A stretch of DNA of 64,000 nucleotides from Lichenicoccus sp965277665 (GCF_965277665.1 NZ_OZ255835.1:620001-684000), one strand, 5' to 3'. Counted from the stretch's first letter, positions 8,106 to 17,987 are shown. Translations and numbers: made by a program. Notes: generated by a model not told the origin, from the letters alone.

Positions 8106-9854
8106 TCAATATCGTTCGAGCCCATCGCCTCGCAGTCCCGCCGCGCGCGGGGAAGGCTCGGAGGCTTCGTCGGGTACTGCGCACAGGCCGGTGCGGATCA
8201 TCCAGCCGCCGAGGCGGGGTCCGGCGGTGACGCAGGCGAACGGCACGCAGAGCAGGCAGCCGGCCAGTGTCGGCGCCGCCCAGGGCAGGGCACCCGGCGC
8301 CACGCGCAGCAGAACCAGCCCGAAGCCGATCCCGAACAGCAGTTGCGGCCACAGCCCGCGCAGCGCCTCGCGCACCGGCAGCGCCTGGCCGTCGCGTTGC
8401 TGCGCCTCCCAGATCACCCGCCGTCCGAGCAGCAGCCCGGCGATGAAGCGGGCCTGCGCCACCATCATCACCGGCCCGATCAGCACCGTGAAGGCGCCGT
8501 CCGCGGCCGCCCCTGCCAGCAGCCGGCCGGCGCCCCCCCAGCGACGTCGTTCGGCAGGCCGCAGCAGCACGTCGAGCACGCCGAGCAGGCGCGGCGCGAA
8601 ACCAAGCCCAAGCAGGCCGAAATAGAGCCCGAAGGCGAGGCGGTCGGGCAGCTGGCCGCGCGCCGGCTCTACACCGTGCGCGATGCCGGCCGCCAGCATC
8701 AGCAACATCGAGGGCGCGCCGAGATACATCGCCATCGCGTTGACGAGCTGGAAGCGTCCCATCGGCCGCAGCCGCAGCCGGCCGATCAGGCGCAGGTACT
8801 GCATGTTGCCCTGGCACCAGCGCAGGTCGCGGCGGATGAAGTCGGGCAGGCGCGGCGGGTTCTCCTCCCAGGAGGCGAACTCGTCGGCGATCACCCGCAC
8901 CTCCCAGCCCGCCGCCCGCATCAGCGCCGCCTCGACCTGGTCGTGGCTCAGCACGTGGCCGGACAGCGGCGAGCGGCCGGGCAGCACCGGCAGCGCGCAA
9001 TGGTCCACGAAAGGCTGCAGCCGCAGGATCGCGTTGTGGCCCCAGTACGGCCCGCTCGAGCCCTGCCACCAGGTGATCCCGGTGGTGTGCGTGCGCATGC
9101 CGTGCCGCATGCCGAACTGGAAGATGCGGGCGAACGCAGTGGTGGCGGGACGCCCGACCACCAGCGTCTGCAGGATGCCGAGTCGCGGGTTGGCCTGCAT
9201 CACCCGCACCAGCCGCAGCATGGCGGCGCCCGACATCAGGCTGTCGGCGTCCAGCGCCAGCATGAGGTCGTAGCGGCGGTGATGCGAGACGGCGAAGTCG
9301 CGCAGATTGCCGGCCTTGAAGCCGGTATTGGCCGGACGCCTGCGGTAGTGCAGCGCGGGGTCGCCGGCAAACGCGGCCCATTCGGCGGCCACGAACTCCG
9401 GCCGGCTGCTGTCGCTCAGCACGTGCAACTCGCAAAGCCCGGCGCCAGGGCGTGCCTGCAGGCTGGCGCGCATCGCGGCGATCCGGGACGCCACGCGTGC
9501 GACGTCCTCGTGCCTGATGGCGATGCAGATCGCGGTGCGCGCCACGATCGGCGCGTCGGGCGGGGTCCTGCGTAGCGCCGGGTTGGTGTAGCCGGCCGGA
9601 TCGCGCACTGTGCGCAGGATCACGAAGCCGATCACCGCGTTCCAGAACGCCAGCAGCGTCCAGGGCAGGCCGAACAGGAACAGCGCCAGCACGATCACGC
9701 CCGGCCAGGACCAGCCGACGGCGGCGATGATCCGCGCCATGAGCAGCCCGAGCCCGAGCCAGCTCGCGAGGTTCAGCCCGAGCACCAGCGCGCGCCGCGT
9801 CCCGAGCTGCTCCTCGGGCATGGCATAAACGACCGGTTCAGCCTCGGCATCCAA
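8106..9854 (-). CDS. Glucan glucosyltransferase, OpgH/MdoH-like
   Basis: Inner-membrane GT2 glucosyltransferase of the type that makes the beta-1,2 backbone of osmoregulated periplasmic glucans; 582 residues against about 700-850 in enterobacterial OpgH, so the N-terminal cytoplasmic part is short. Two membrane helices occur near residues 20-80 and several more in the C-terminal third. GT2 motifs are present: LALDADSL, the substrate/acid region DEFASWEENPP and the RRDLRWCQGNMQY (Q..RW) motif. Glucan-synthase-like sequence follows (GRFQLVNAMAMYLGAPS). No opgG partner is adjacent. Start ATG is the first Met (MDAEAEPVVYAMPEEQ). Confidence 0.85.
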   Translation of the reverse strand: MDAEAEPVVYAMPEEQLGTRRALVLGLNLASWLGLGLLMARIIAAVGWSWPGVIVLALFLFGLPWTLLAFWNAVIGFVILRTVRDPAGYTNPALRRTPPDAPIVARTAICIAIRHEDVARVASRIAAMRASLQARPGAGLCELHVLSDSSRPEFVAAEWAAFAGDPALHYRRRPANTGFKAGNLRDFAVSHHRRYDLMLALDADSLMSGAAMLRLVRVMQANPRLGILQTLVVGRPATTAFARIFQFGMRHGMRTHTTGITWWQGSSGPYWGHNAILRLQPFVDHCALPVLPGRSPLSGHVLSHDQVEAALMRAAGWEVRVIADEFASWEENPPRLPDFIRRDLRWCQGNMQYLRLIGRLRLRPMGRFQLVNAMAMYLGAPSMLLMLAAGIAHGVEPARGQLPDRLAFGLYFGLLGLGFAPRLLGVLDVLLRPAERRRWGGAGRLLAGAAADGAFTVLIGPVMMVAQARFIAGLLLGRRVIWEAQQRDGQALPVREALRGLWPQLLFGIGFGLVLLRVAPGALPWAAPTLAGCLLCVPFACVTAGPRLGGWMIRTGLCAVPDEASEPSPRAAGLRGDGLERY

Positions 9855-10001
9855 GCGTCGTTCCTCCGGTCACCATGGCTGCCGCGGTCGTCCACATCCG
9901 GCGTCCGGCGCGCTGCCTGCTAATGGGCCGGAGCCTTGCCAGGTTCCGGCTTCGCGGACCGGCCAGCTCCCGCCCGGCTCCCGAAAGCCCGATTCTGCCG
10001 C

Positions 10002-10028
10002 TTGTCACTTTACTTACCGATGTATATT
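10002..10028 (+). promoter_or_regulatory. Candidate promoter for the sugar cassette
   Basis: TTGTCA (10002-10007) and TATATT (10023-10028) are separated by 15 bases, 31 bases before the ATG of the isomerase gene, in a stretch much richer in A/T than its surroundings. An imperfect inverted repeat, CTTACC then GGTGAAG, spans the -10 box and could be an operator for the adjacent RpiR-type regulator. The spacer is shorter than ideal. This is pattern-based only. Confidence 0.3.
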
Positions 10029-10059
10029 GGTGAAGTTGTTGGCGCATGGAGCACATCGA

Positions 10060-11058
10060 ATGGACACTCCGCTTCAGTCATTGCCTTTTGCGACCCGGCT
10101 GAACTCGTTCGCCTCGAACCCACAGCTTTTCTGGCCTGGCATGGCCAGTAAACCAGCCATCCTCCAGATGGTCCAGCGCGCGGCGACGGTCGAGGGCCTC
10201 ACGGTGCTCGACCTCAACTATCCCGATCATCTCGCCGGTATCGCCCCGACCGACCTCGCGGCCCGGATCCGCGACCAGGGACTTCAGATCAGCGGCCTGG
10301 CGATGCGCTATCACGGCATCCCCGAGATGCGCCTCGGCGCCTTCACCAACCCGGACCCGGCGGTGCGCCGCCGTGCGCTGGACCTGACCAGGCACGGCGT
10401 GGATGCCGCGTCTGCCTGCGGCGCGCCGATGCTGACCCTGTGGCTCGGCCAGGACGGCTTCGACTACGCCTTCCAGCTCGACTACGCGCGCGCCTGGGAC
10501 ATGGAGATCGCGGGCATCCGGGCAATCGCGGCGCACAATCCCGACATCCTGATCAGCATCGAATACAAGCCCAACGAGCCCCGGTCCTGGAGTCTGCTGC
10601 CGAATGCTGCGGCGGTGCTGCTCGCCATCAAGCAGGTGGACATGCCGAACCTCGGCGTCACCCTCGACATGGCGCATGTGCTGTATGCGGACGAGCAGCC
10701 GGCTTTCGCCGCCGCCATGGTGGCCAGGCACAGCAGGCTGCTCGGCATCCACCTCAATGACGGCTACGCCAAGCGTGACGACGGCCTGATGGTGGGCGCG
10801 GTGCATACCGTGCAGACCATCGAGCTGCTGCGCCAGATCAAGCGGGACGGCTATGCCGGCGCGCTCTATTTCGACACCTTCCCGGATTTGACCGGTCTGG
10901 ATCCGGTCAAGGAATGCGAGACGAACATCCGCACCGTGCGGCGCATGATCGAGGTCGTGGACCGGCTCGATGCGCATAACGGCTTCAACGACGCGATCGA
11001 GCGCCAGGACGCCGTGGCCTCGCAGTCCATGCTGCAGGAAGCCATGCTGGGTGGCTGA
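10060..11058 (+). CDS. Xylose-isomerase-like TIM-barrel sugar isomerase/epimerase
   Basis: TIM-barrel protein of the xylose isomerase/AP endonuclease 2 superfamily, 332 residues. Likely metal-ligand segments are SIEYKPNEPR (Glu), GVTLDMAHVLYA (Asp/His), GIHLNDG (His) and the late YFDTFPD (Asp). The ATG at 10060 (MDTPLQSLPF) is preferred over the GTG 33 bases upstream because it starts the conserved part and lies behind the candidate promoter. It overlaps or abuts an RpiR regulator and a ribokinase-like kinase, which points to isomerisation of a pentose, hexose or polyol before phosphorylation. The exact sugar cannot be told; no transporter is adjacent. Confidence 0.8.
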   Translation: MDTPLQSLPFATRLNSFASNPQLFWPGMASKPAILQMVQRAATVEGLTVLDLNYPDHLAGIAPTDLAARIRDQGLQISGLAMRYHGIPEMRLGAFTNPDPAVRRRALDLTRHGVDAASACGAPMLTLWLGQDGFDYAFQLDYARAWDMEIAGIRAIAAHNPDILISIEYKPNEPRSWSLLPNAAAVLLAIKQVDMPNLGVTLDMAHVLYADEQPAFAAAMVARHSRLLGIHLNDGYAKRDDGLMVGAVHTVQTIELLRQIKRDGYAGALYFDTFPDLTGLDPVKECETNIRTVRRMIEVVDRLDAHNGFNDAIERQDAVASQSMLQEAMLGG

Positions 11059-11095
11059 CGCAGCACATGCCTACGCCGTCGGGGCCCGCATACGG

Positions 11096-11911
11096 ATGAT
11101 ACGCCCGACCCTGACCCCGCTCGAGACGCGCATCATCGACGCCGTCATCAACCAGCCGTTCGACCGCGGCACCTCGCTCCGGCAGGTGTCGCAGGATGCC
11201 AGCGTCTCGCAGGCCATGGTGGTGAAGACCGCCAAGAAGCTCGGCTTCGACGGGTTCCGCGACTTCCGCGAGCAGATCAGCCAGTACAACGGATTGCCCA
11301 GTGCGGCGCTGCATCAGGAGATCGCGCCCCACGACAGAGCGTCGGACGTCCTGTCCAAGGTCTTCAACACCGCGATCCAGGCGCTGCAGGAGACGCTGGC
11401 AATCATCGATATTCCGACCTTCGAGACGGTCGTGGACGTCATCACCCGGGCGCGGCAGCGCGACCTCTACGGCATCGGCGGATCGGCACAGATCGCCCGC
11501 GACGTCGCGCACAAGTTCCTGCGCATCGGCCTGCGCTGTGCCATCCACGATGACTGCCACATGATGCTGATGTCCGCGTCGCTGCTCGGGCCCGGGGACG
11601 TTGCGATCGTGTTTTCCCATTCCGGCCGCACCAGCGCGGTGATCGACGCCGCCAGGCAGGCGCGCGACTGTGGTGCCGCCACGATCGCCATCACCAACTT
11701 CGCGCACTCGCCGCTGGCCGATCTCGCCGATCTCGTGCTGTGCTCGACGGCCCGCGGCTCGCCGCTGCTCGGCGAGAACGCGGCAGCACGGGTGGCGCAG
11801 CTCAACATCATGGATGCGGTGTTCGCCGCGGTGGCTCAGAAGGACTACGACGGCGCCGAGCACAGCCTGCAGCGCACCACGATGGCGATCAGCGCGAAAC
11901 GCCGGAGATAG
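11096..11911 (+). CDS. RpiR/MurR-family transcriptional regulator
   Basis: Sugar-phosphate-responsive regulator, 271 residues from ATG 11096. Residues 1-75 form the RpiR helix-turn-helix (LRQVSQDASVSQAMVVKTAKKLGF) and the rest is a SIS domain that binds phosphosugars (YGIGGSAQIARDVAHKFLRIG, VIVFSHSGRTSAV-like loop). An alternative GTG at 11051, preceded by AGGAAG and overlapping the isomerase stop, would add 15 residues and couple translation; either is possible. It lies in one operon with the isomerase and the kinase, three bases before the kinase ATG, so it probably controls the cassette in response to its phosphorylated product. Confidence 0.88.
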   Translation: MIRPTLTPLETRIIDAVINQPFDRGTSLRQVSQDASVSQAMVVKTAKKLGFDGFRDFREQISQYNGLPSAALHQEIAPHDRASDVLSKVFNTAIQALQETLAIIDIPTFETVVDVITRARQRDLYGIGGSAQIARDVAHKFLRIGLRCAIHDDCHMMLMSASLLGPGDVAIVFSHSGRTSAVIDAARQARDCGAATIAITNFAHSPLADLADLVLCSTARGSPLLGENAAARVAQLNIMDAVFAAVAQKDYDGAEHSLQRTTMAISAKRRR

Positions 11912-11913
11912 CC

Positions 11914-12834
11914 ATGGGTGCCTCCGTCGTCGTCGTCGGCAGCCTGCATTACGACATCATCGTGTCGAGCTCGCGGCTGCCGCGTATCGGCGAGACGCTG
12001 CCGGGGGAATCCTGGCGCGCGAAATGCGGCGGCAAGGGCGGCAACCAGGCGGTGGAAGCCGCGCGGCACGGGGCAGCCACGTCGATGATCGCCTGCGTCG
12101 GCGACGACGATTTCGGCAGGCGGCTGCTGGACAACCTCGTCGCCGCCGGCGTCGATCGCGGGCATGTCCGTGTTGTCGCCGCCGGTTCCGGCCTCAGCGT
12201 GGTGGTGTCCGAGGCAGCCGGGGATTATGCCGCGGTCATCGTCTCCGGCAGCAACGAGAGCCTCGGCGAGCACGACGTGGCCGGTGCGCAGGCGCTGATC
12301 GGCGAGGCGTCCGTGGTGATCCTGCAGAACGAGATCCCGGACGCGACCAACCTCGCCGCCGCGCGCCGGGCGCGGCAGGCCGGCGCGCTGGTGATCCTGA
12401 ACGCCGCCCCGGCGCGTGTGCTCTGCGACGAGCTGGCCGCGTGCCTCGACATTTTGGTGGTCAACGCCATCGAGGCGCAGATGCTGGGTGCCGCGCCGGT
12501 GACCGACCCGACTTCGGCGGCGCGCGCGGCGTCCCATCTGTCCGATCTGGTGCCCGTCGTGATCGTCACCGCCGGCGGCGCTGGGGTCGCGGTGCAGAGC
12601 GTCGCCTATACCGGCGCCGTGTCGCCGCATGCGGTGCAACTGGTCAGCACGCACGGGGCAGGGGACGCCTTCATCGGCGCACTCGGCGCCCGTCTTGCCG
12701 CCGGCGAAGGTCTCGAACACGCCGTCGCCTATGCGAATGCGGCGGCGGCGCTGATCGTCTCCACCCGCGAGGAGCAGCGGCCGGGTCTGACCGTCGAGGG
12801 CGTGCATCGGCTGCTGGATCGCGCGTCAGCCTGA
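11914..12834 (+). CDS. Ribokinase-like (PfkB) sugar kinase
   Basis: PfkB-family carbohydrate kinase of 306 residues, closest in pattern to ribokinase. The N-terminal PfkB signature (CGGKGGNQAVEAARHG) and the C-terminal signature with the anion hole and catalytic Asp (STHGAGDAFIGAL) are both intact. The substrate-facing start GSLHYDIIV replaces the usual GSxNxD of ribokinase, so the sugar need not be ribose. Start ATG lies three bases after the RpiR stop. It probably phosphorylates the product of the upstream isomerase. Its last nine bases overlap the end of the convergent MetX-like gene. Confidence 0.87.
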   Translation: MGASVVVVGSLHYDIIVSSSRLPRIGETLPGESWRAKCGGKGGNQAVEAARHGAATSMIACVGDDDFGRRLLDNLVAAGVDRGHVRVVAAGSGLSVVVSEAAGDYAAVIVSGSNESLGEHDVAGAQALIGEASVVILQNEIPDATNLAAARRARQAGALVILNAAPARVLCDELAACLDILVVNAIEAQMLGAAPVTDPTSAARAASHLSDLVPVVIVTAGGAGVAVQSVAYTGAVSPHAVQLVSTHGAGDAFIGALGARLAAGEGLEHAVAYANAAAALIVSTREEQRPGLTVEGVHRLLDRASA

Positions 12835-13857
12835 CTGCGCCCCCCCGAGCCAGTCCGTCACGGCCTCGCGCAGGAAGCGTTCGTCGTCGGGATTGCGGCT
12901 CGGGCTGCCGGCCCGGTGGCCCCAGATCGACGGGATCGGCCGCAACTCGGCGTGGCGCAGATGCGGCAGTTCGGCCGCATTGTCGGCCACCCGGAAATAC
13001 AGGTCGGTGGTCGCGGGCATCAGCAAGATCCGGGCCTCGATCGCCGCCAGCGCCCCTTCGAGGTCGCAGCCGTAGAGCGGATTGGCGCTGATGTCCGCCG
13101 CCTCCCAGGTGCGTGCCTGGGCGTAGAGATCGGCGGCGCGACACGAGGTGAAGCCCGGCTCCCACTCGCGGTCCAGGAAATCATCCAGGCTGGCGGCGTT
13201 CTGCAGATGCAGCCCGGCGCGATACCAGTCCTGGCTCATCGCCCAGCCGGCATAGAGCCGGGCGAACGCGCGCAGCGCCGCATGCGGAACGGCTGCGAAA
13301 CGGCCGCCACCGAGATGCTCCGGCGCCGCCTCCAGCGTTGCCAGCAGCGCCTGCAGGAACACCCGGTTGTGGGTCGCCGTGCGCGCGCTGCCGCAGACCA
13401 CGATGGCGCGCTCGACCTCGCGCGGGTGCAGCGCCGCCCAGTGGTAGGCCTGCTGCGCACCCATCGAGAAGCCGTACACGCAGGCCAGCCGCTCGACGCC
13501 GAGCCGCTCGCGCAGCAACCGGCGCTGGGCGGCGATGTTGTCGGCGGTGGTCACCAGTGCCGGGTAGTCGTCGTGGTTCGACGGGCTGGAGGACAGGCCG
13601 TTGCCGAACATGTCCGGTGTCACGATGAACCAGCATTGCGGGTCGAGGATTCGATCCGGCCCGATCAGCCAGTCCTGGTCGTCGTGCGTGGCGCTGTAGC
13701 TGGTCGGATACAGGATCACGTTGTCCCGGGCGGGCGAGAGGCTGCCGTAGCTCTTCCAGGCGAGGCGCGCGCCGGACAGGACGCCGCCGCCTTGCAGCGG
13801 CAGGTCGCCGAGGTCGAAGATGCCGGTCTCGGTGGGCCAGGTCGGAGGTGTGGGCAT
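12826..13857 (-). CDS. MetX-like alpha/beta hydrolase
   Basis: Alpha/beta-hydrolase of the homoserine O-acetyltransferase-like group, 343 residues. The start is ATG 13857 (MPTPPTWPTETGIFDLGD); the frame is open further upstream, but that part crosses the divergent gene's start and has no family similarity. The nucleophile elbow is GFSMGAQQAYHWA, and a late Asp (ATTDLYF) and His (SIWGHRAGS) complete a plausible triad. Sequence such as LIGPDRILDPQCWFIVTPDMFGNG is typical of MetX-like proteins. Without methionine-pathway neighbours, it may be an esterase or acyltransferase of other function. It is divergent from the pterin-type cluster with only 49 bases between starts. Confidence 0.78.
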   Translation of the reverse strand: MPTPPTWPTETGIFDLGDLPLQGGGVLSGARLAWKSYGSLSPARDNVILYPTSYSATHDDQDWLIGPDRILDPQCWFIVTPDMFGNGLSSSPSNHDDYPALVTTADNIAAQRRLLRERLGVERLACVYGFSMGAQQAYHWAALHPREVERAIVVCGSARTATHNRVFLQALLATLEAAPEHLGGGRFAAVPHAALRAFARLYAGWAMSQDWYRAGLHLQNAASLDDFLDREWEPGFTSCRAADLYAQARTWEAADISANPLYGCDLEGALAAIEARILLMPATTDLYFRVADNAAELPHLRHAELRPIPSIWGHRAGSPSRNPDDERFLREAVTDWLGGAQSG

Positions 13858-13890
13858 GCGGTGCCGTCCTATGCTGCGTTCCGGACACGC

Positions 13891-13900
13891 AGGAGGAAGG
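13891..13900 (+). promoter_or_regulatory. Strong ribosome binding site fixing a TTG start
   Basis: AGGAGGAAGG lies six bases before TTG 13907. It is one of the best Shine-Dalgarno sequences in the window and decides the start of the MDR gene at a TTG rather than at Met codons inside the divergent hydrolase gene. Confidence 0.8.
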
Positions 13901-13906
13901 TCCCGG

Positions 13907-14884
13907 TTGCATCCTGAGACAGCCCGCGCCCTGTGGATCGTCGGGCCCGGCCGCGCCGAGATCCGGCCGGCGGCGGCCCCGAACCCCGCACCCGGCGAAG
14001 TCGGCGTGCGGGCGCTGCAGAGCGGGATCAGCCGCGGCACCGAGGCGCTGGTCCATGCCGGCCGCGTGCCGGCCGGCGAGTGGCAGCGTATGGCCTGCCC
14101 GTTCCAGGAGGGCGCGTTCTCCTTTCCGGTGAAATACGGCTACGCCATGGTCGGCAGCATCGAGACCGGCCCGCGCGAAAGGCTCGGCCAGCGCGTGTTC
14201 TGCCTGCATCCACACCAGGACCGCTTCACCGTGCCGGAGGATGCGGCGCTGCCGGTGCCCGACGACGTGCCGACCGCGCGCGCCGTGCTGGCCAGCCAGA
14301 TCGAGACCGCGCTGAATGCGACCTGGGATGCGGCGCCGCGCATCGGCGATCGCATCGCCGTGGTCGGCGGGGGCAGCATCGGCTGCCTGGTGGCCTGGCT
14401 GTGCGCGTGCCTGCCGGCGACAGAAATCACCCTGGTTGACATCGATCCCGCGCGTGCGCCGGTAGCGGACGCGCTCGGCTGCGGGTTTGCGCTGGCCGCA
14501 GGCGCGCCGCGTGGCTGCGACCTGGTGTTCCACGCCTCGGGCACCGGCGCCGGCCTCGCGAGCGCGATCGACTGCGCCGGCTTCGAGGCGGAGCTGATCG
14601 AGCTGAGCTGGTACGGTGACGTGCCGGTGACGGTGCCGCTCGGCGGCGCGTTCCACAGCCAGCGCCTGACGCTGCGCGCCTCGCAGGTCGGCACGGTCGC
14701 ACCCGCCCGTCGGAGCCGCCGCAGCCGCAGCGCCCGGCTGACGCTGGCGCTTGCCCTGGCCGCCGATCCCAGGCTGGACGTGCTGGTGCGCGACGCGAGC
14801 CGGTTCGAGGGCCTGCCCGCCGAGCTGGGCCGGATCCTTGGACGGCCGGGCGCGCTGATGCATCGTGTGCTGTACGGGGAGTGA
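13907..14884 (+). CDS. Medium-chain (zinc-type) dehydrogenase, BchC-like
   Basis: MDR-family oxidoreductase, 325 residues from TTG 13907, chosen on the AGGAGG sequence six bases upstream. It has the SGISRGTE motif also seen in BchC and related non-classical dehydrogenases, a GroES-like N-terminal half and a Rossmann half with VVGGGSIGCLVAWL. The Cys/His cluster of the zinc-binding alcohol dehydrogenases is not evident. Its stop lies six bases before the PTPS-like gene, which overlaps the glycosyltransferase gene, so these three are one operon. It likely oxidises or reduces a side chain of the compound made there; the substrate is unknown. Confidence 0.8.
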   Translation: MHPETARALWIVGPGRAEIRPAAAPNPAPGEVGVRALQSGISRGTEALVHAGRVPAGEWQRMACPFQEGAFSFPVKYGYAMVGSIETGPRERLGQRVFCLHPHQDRFTVPEDAALPVPDDVPTARAVLASQIETALNATWDAAPRIGDRIAVVGGGSIGCLVAWLCACLPATEITLVDIDPARAPVADALGCGFALAAGAPRGCDLVFHASGTGAGLASAIDCAGFEAELIELSWYGDVPVTVPLGGAFHSQRLTLRASQVGTVAPARRSRRSRSARLTLALALAADPRLDVLVRDASRFEGLPAELGRILGRPGALMHRVLYGE

Positions 14885-14890
14885 GCCGCC

Positions 14891-15292
14891 ATGTTCGCCG
14901 TCGAGGTGCGCGACCACATCATGATCGCCCACAGCCTGCCGGCCGAGATCTTCGGGCCGGCGCAGCGGCTGCACGGCGCCACCTTCGTGATCGACGTCGC
15001 CTTCTTTTGCGAGACGCTGCCGCCCGACAACATCGTGGTCGATATCGGCCGCGCCCTCGACGCCCTGCGCGCGGTGCTGGCGCCGCTGAACTATGCCAAT
15101 CTCGATGCCGACCCGGCGCTCGCCGGCCAGCTCACCACCACCGAGTTCCTGGCCCGCACGATCTTCGAGCGCATGGCGCAGGCACGCAGCGACGGGCGGC
15201 TCGGGCCGCACGCCGGGGGCGTCACCCGGATGCGTGTCACCCTGAGCGAAAGCCACCTCGCACGGGCCTGGTATGAAGCCGACCTGCGGTGA
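14891..15292 (+). CDS. 6-pyruvoyl-tetrahydropterin synthase/QueD-like protein
   Basis: Small PTPS/QueD-family protein, 133 residues. Enzymes of this family act on 7,8-dihydroneopterin triphosphate to give pyruvoyl- or carboxy-tetrahydropterin. His14 (MIAHSLP) and His28 (LHGATF) fit two zinc ligands, but the third, normally the second His of HGH, is Ala30, and the Cys a few residues before HGH in QueD is absent. The C-terminal SESH/Glu segment is kept. It may bind zinc differently or perform another step, such as aldolase- or lyase-type chemistry. It lies between a dehydrogenase and a glycosyltransferase gene, overlapping the latter by 20 bases. Confidence 0.78.
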   Translation: MFAVEVRDHIMIAHSLPAEIFGPAQRLHGATFVIDVAFFCETLPPDNIVVDIGRALDALRAVLAPLNYANLDADPALAGQLTTTEFLARTIFERMAQARSDGRLGPHAGGVTRMRVTLSESHLARAWYEADLR

Positions 15293-16253
15293 GATCGGCT
15301 TCGCGGTCCCGGGGCCGCTCGCGACCCGCACCGGCGGCTACGGCTACGACCGGCGCCTGATCGCGGCACTGCGCCAGCGCGGCCTGCCGGTGCGGCATCT
15401 GCAATGGCCGTCCGCATTTCCCGCCCCGGATGCGCGGGCTCTCGCAAGCGTCGCGCGCTCGCTGGCAGCGTGGCCGGACGGTTCCGTCGTGCTCGTCGAC
15501 GGGCTGGCGTTCGGGGCCATGCCGGAGCAGGCGGCCGCCGAGGCGCTGCGGCTGCGGCTGGTGGCGCTGGTGCATCATCCGCTGGCGCTGGAGACCGGTG
15601 CCCCCGCCGGGCTGCGGGCTTCGGAGCGTGCGGCGCTGTCGCGCGCGCGCGCGGTGATCGCCACCAGCGCCACCACCGCCGAGACCTTGGGCCGCGACTA
15701 TGGCGTGCCGGCGGATCGCCTGCTGGTGGCGCCGCCCGGCACCGATCCGGCACCGGCCGCGCCCGCCTCCGGGCGGCCACCGGAGCTGCTCTGCGTCGGG
15801 GCGGTCACGCCGCGCAAGGGGCACGATGTGCTGGTCGCGGCGCTGGCCGCGGTTGCCGATCTCGCATGGCGCTGCACCGTCGCAGGCGACCTGGCGCGCG
15901 CCCCGGCGTTCGTGCGTGCGGTCGAGGCGCAGATCGCCGCCGCGGGCCTGGCGGGGCGCATCCGCCTTGCGGGCGAGGTGCCGGATGTCGGTTTGCTCTA
16001 CCGGCGCGCCGACCTGTTCGTGCTCGCCAGCCGGCACGAGGGCTACGGCATGGCGTTCGCCGAGGCGCTGGCGCACGGGCTGCCGGTGATCGGCACCCGA
16101 GCGGGGGCGATCCCCGCGCTGGTGCCGGAAGCGGCCGGGGCGCTGGTGCCACCCGACGATCCCGCGGCGCTCGCGCAGGCGCTGCGGTGGCTGCTCGCCG
16201 ATCCGGAGGCAAGGCGGCGGGGCGCCTGCATGGCGCGCGCGGCGGGGCAGGCG

Positions 16254-16982
<729 letters not shown>

Positions 16983-17060
16983 TATTCCGCGGCCGAACGA
17001 AATGCTCGCGCTGGCGTTGGCAGGGGTGCTTCCATCGTTCCCTCGCCCCGGAGCCGCCGC

Positions 17061-17252
17061 ATGCTGACCATCCTCATCGTCGTTCTCATCATCCTCGCCC
17101 TCGGTGGCGGCGGCTACGGCTTCCGGTCCGGCTGGTATGGCGGCTCCCGTGGCACCGGCTTCAACGGCCTCGGGCTGGTGCCGATCATCCTGATCATCGT
17201 GGTGCTGTTCCTGCTGTTCGACCACACCGGCACGGTCGGCCCGGCCCCCTGA
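17061..17252 (+). CDS. Small two-helix membrane protein (DUF3309-like)
   Basis: 63-residue protein starting at ATG 17061. Two hydrophobic segments, MLTILIVVLIILAL at the N-terminus and LVPIILIIVVLFLLF near the C-terminus, are linked by a Gly/Tyr/Arg-rich loop. The pattern resembles small DUF3309-type proteins, which have no known function. It stands alone, divergent from the RibD-C gene with 78 bases between starts, and is followed by a copy of repeat element A. Stress-related membrane proteins of this size are common in the group, but nothing here shows the role. Confidence 0.65.
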   Translation: MLTILIVVLIILALGGGGYGFRSGWYGGSRGTGFNGLGLVPIILIIVVLFLLFDHTGTVGPAP

Positions 17253-17270
17253 GCCGCTGGTCGGGGGCCG

Positions 17271-17340
17271 CTAATCGGCGTCCGGGGGCCCGTCTTTCTC
17301 CAAAGCGGCGCCCCGGCGGGTCGAGGGCAGAGCCTCGCCC
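17271..17340 (+). repeat. Element A, copy 1
   Basis: Structured intergenic repeat between two convergent genes. It shows the element A core GGGGGCCCGTC...CAAAGCGGCGCCCCGGCGGGTC and a terminal hairpin CGAGG...CCTCG, but lacks the leading hairpins of copies 2 and 3. The position between convergent gene ends would suit a bidirectional terminator. Confidence 0.6.
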
Positions 17341-17987
17341 TACTGTGGCCGCGTCATATGGAAGAACGCCCCAGGCTCGACCTCGATATAGGCGGTAGGG
17401 CCGCCGCCGCGCAGGATCGGGTGTGCGGCCGCCGTGTCATAGATGCCGTCGCGTATCAGGCTGCGGTTGATATGCACCGCGACCACCTGCCCCAGGGTCA
17501 GCCAGGTCTGCACCGCCTCCCCCTTGAGGTCGTGCAGCTGGAACTGCTGCAGCAGCCGGCACTCGAAGGCGACCGGGCTTTCGCCGACGCGCGGCACGTC
17601 GACGAGCCGGCTCGGCACCGGCGTGAGGCCGGCCAGGGCGAACTCGTCGCTCTCCGGCGGCACGCTGGCGGCGCTGGCGTTCATCGCCTCGGCCAGCGAG
17701 CGGGTGGCGAGGTTCCAGACGAACTCGCCGGTGGCCGCGATGTTGGCGGCGCTGTGCTTCCAGCCGGTGGAGGCGAAACCGATGATCGGCGGCGTGTAGT
17801 TGAACGCGTTGAAGAAGCTGTACGGCGCCAGGTTGAGAATCCCGGTGCCGCTGCGGCTGGCGATCCAGCCGATCGGCCGTGGCCCGACGATGGCGTTGAA
17901 CGGGTCGTGGCGCAGCCCGTGCCCGTCTGCGGGTTCATAGCTGTGCATCGCCGCGGTCTCGAAGATGCGTCGTATCGTGCTGTCCAT
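17340..17987 (-). CDS. Flavin reductase-like, FMN-binding split-barrel protein
   Basis: Flavin-reductase-family protein of 215 residues with the FMN-binding split-barrel signature AIVGPRPIGWIAS at about residue 33, followed by NLAPYSFFNAFNYTPPIIGF, typical of this group of NAD(P)H:flavin oxidoreductases. ATG 17987 gives MDSTIRRIFETAAMHSYEP; the internal Met14 (MHSYEPADGHGLRHDPFNA) matches usual family N-termini better and could be the true start. It is divergent from an MFS transporter gene across 154 bases with a 10-bp palindrome, so the two may share control. It could be the reductase partner of an unseen monooxygenase. Confidence 0.82.
   Translation of the reverse strand: MDSTIRRIFETAAMHSYEPADGHGLRHDPFNAIVGPRPIGWIASRSGTGILNLAPYSFFNAFNYTPPIIGFASTGWKHSAANIAATGEFVWNLATRSLAEAMNASAASVPPESDEFALAGLTPVPSRLVDVPRVGESPVAFECRLLQQFQLHDLKGEAVQTWLTLGQVVAVHINRSLIRDGIYDTAAAHPILRGGGPTAYIEVEPGAFFHMTRPQ

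Noticed and set aside
11670..13091. Long open frame on the plus strand over the ribokinase and MetX-like genes
   Set aside because: Arg/Ala/Gly-rich shadow caused by high GC; genes in other frames have clear family motifs.
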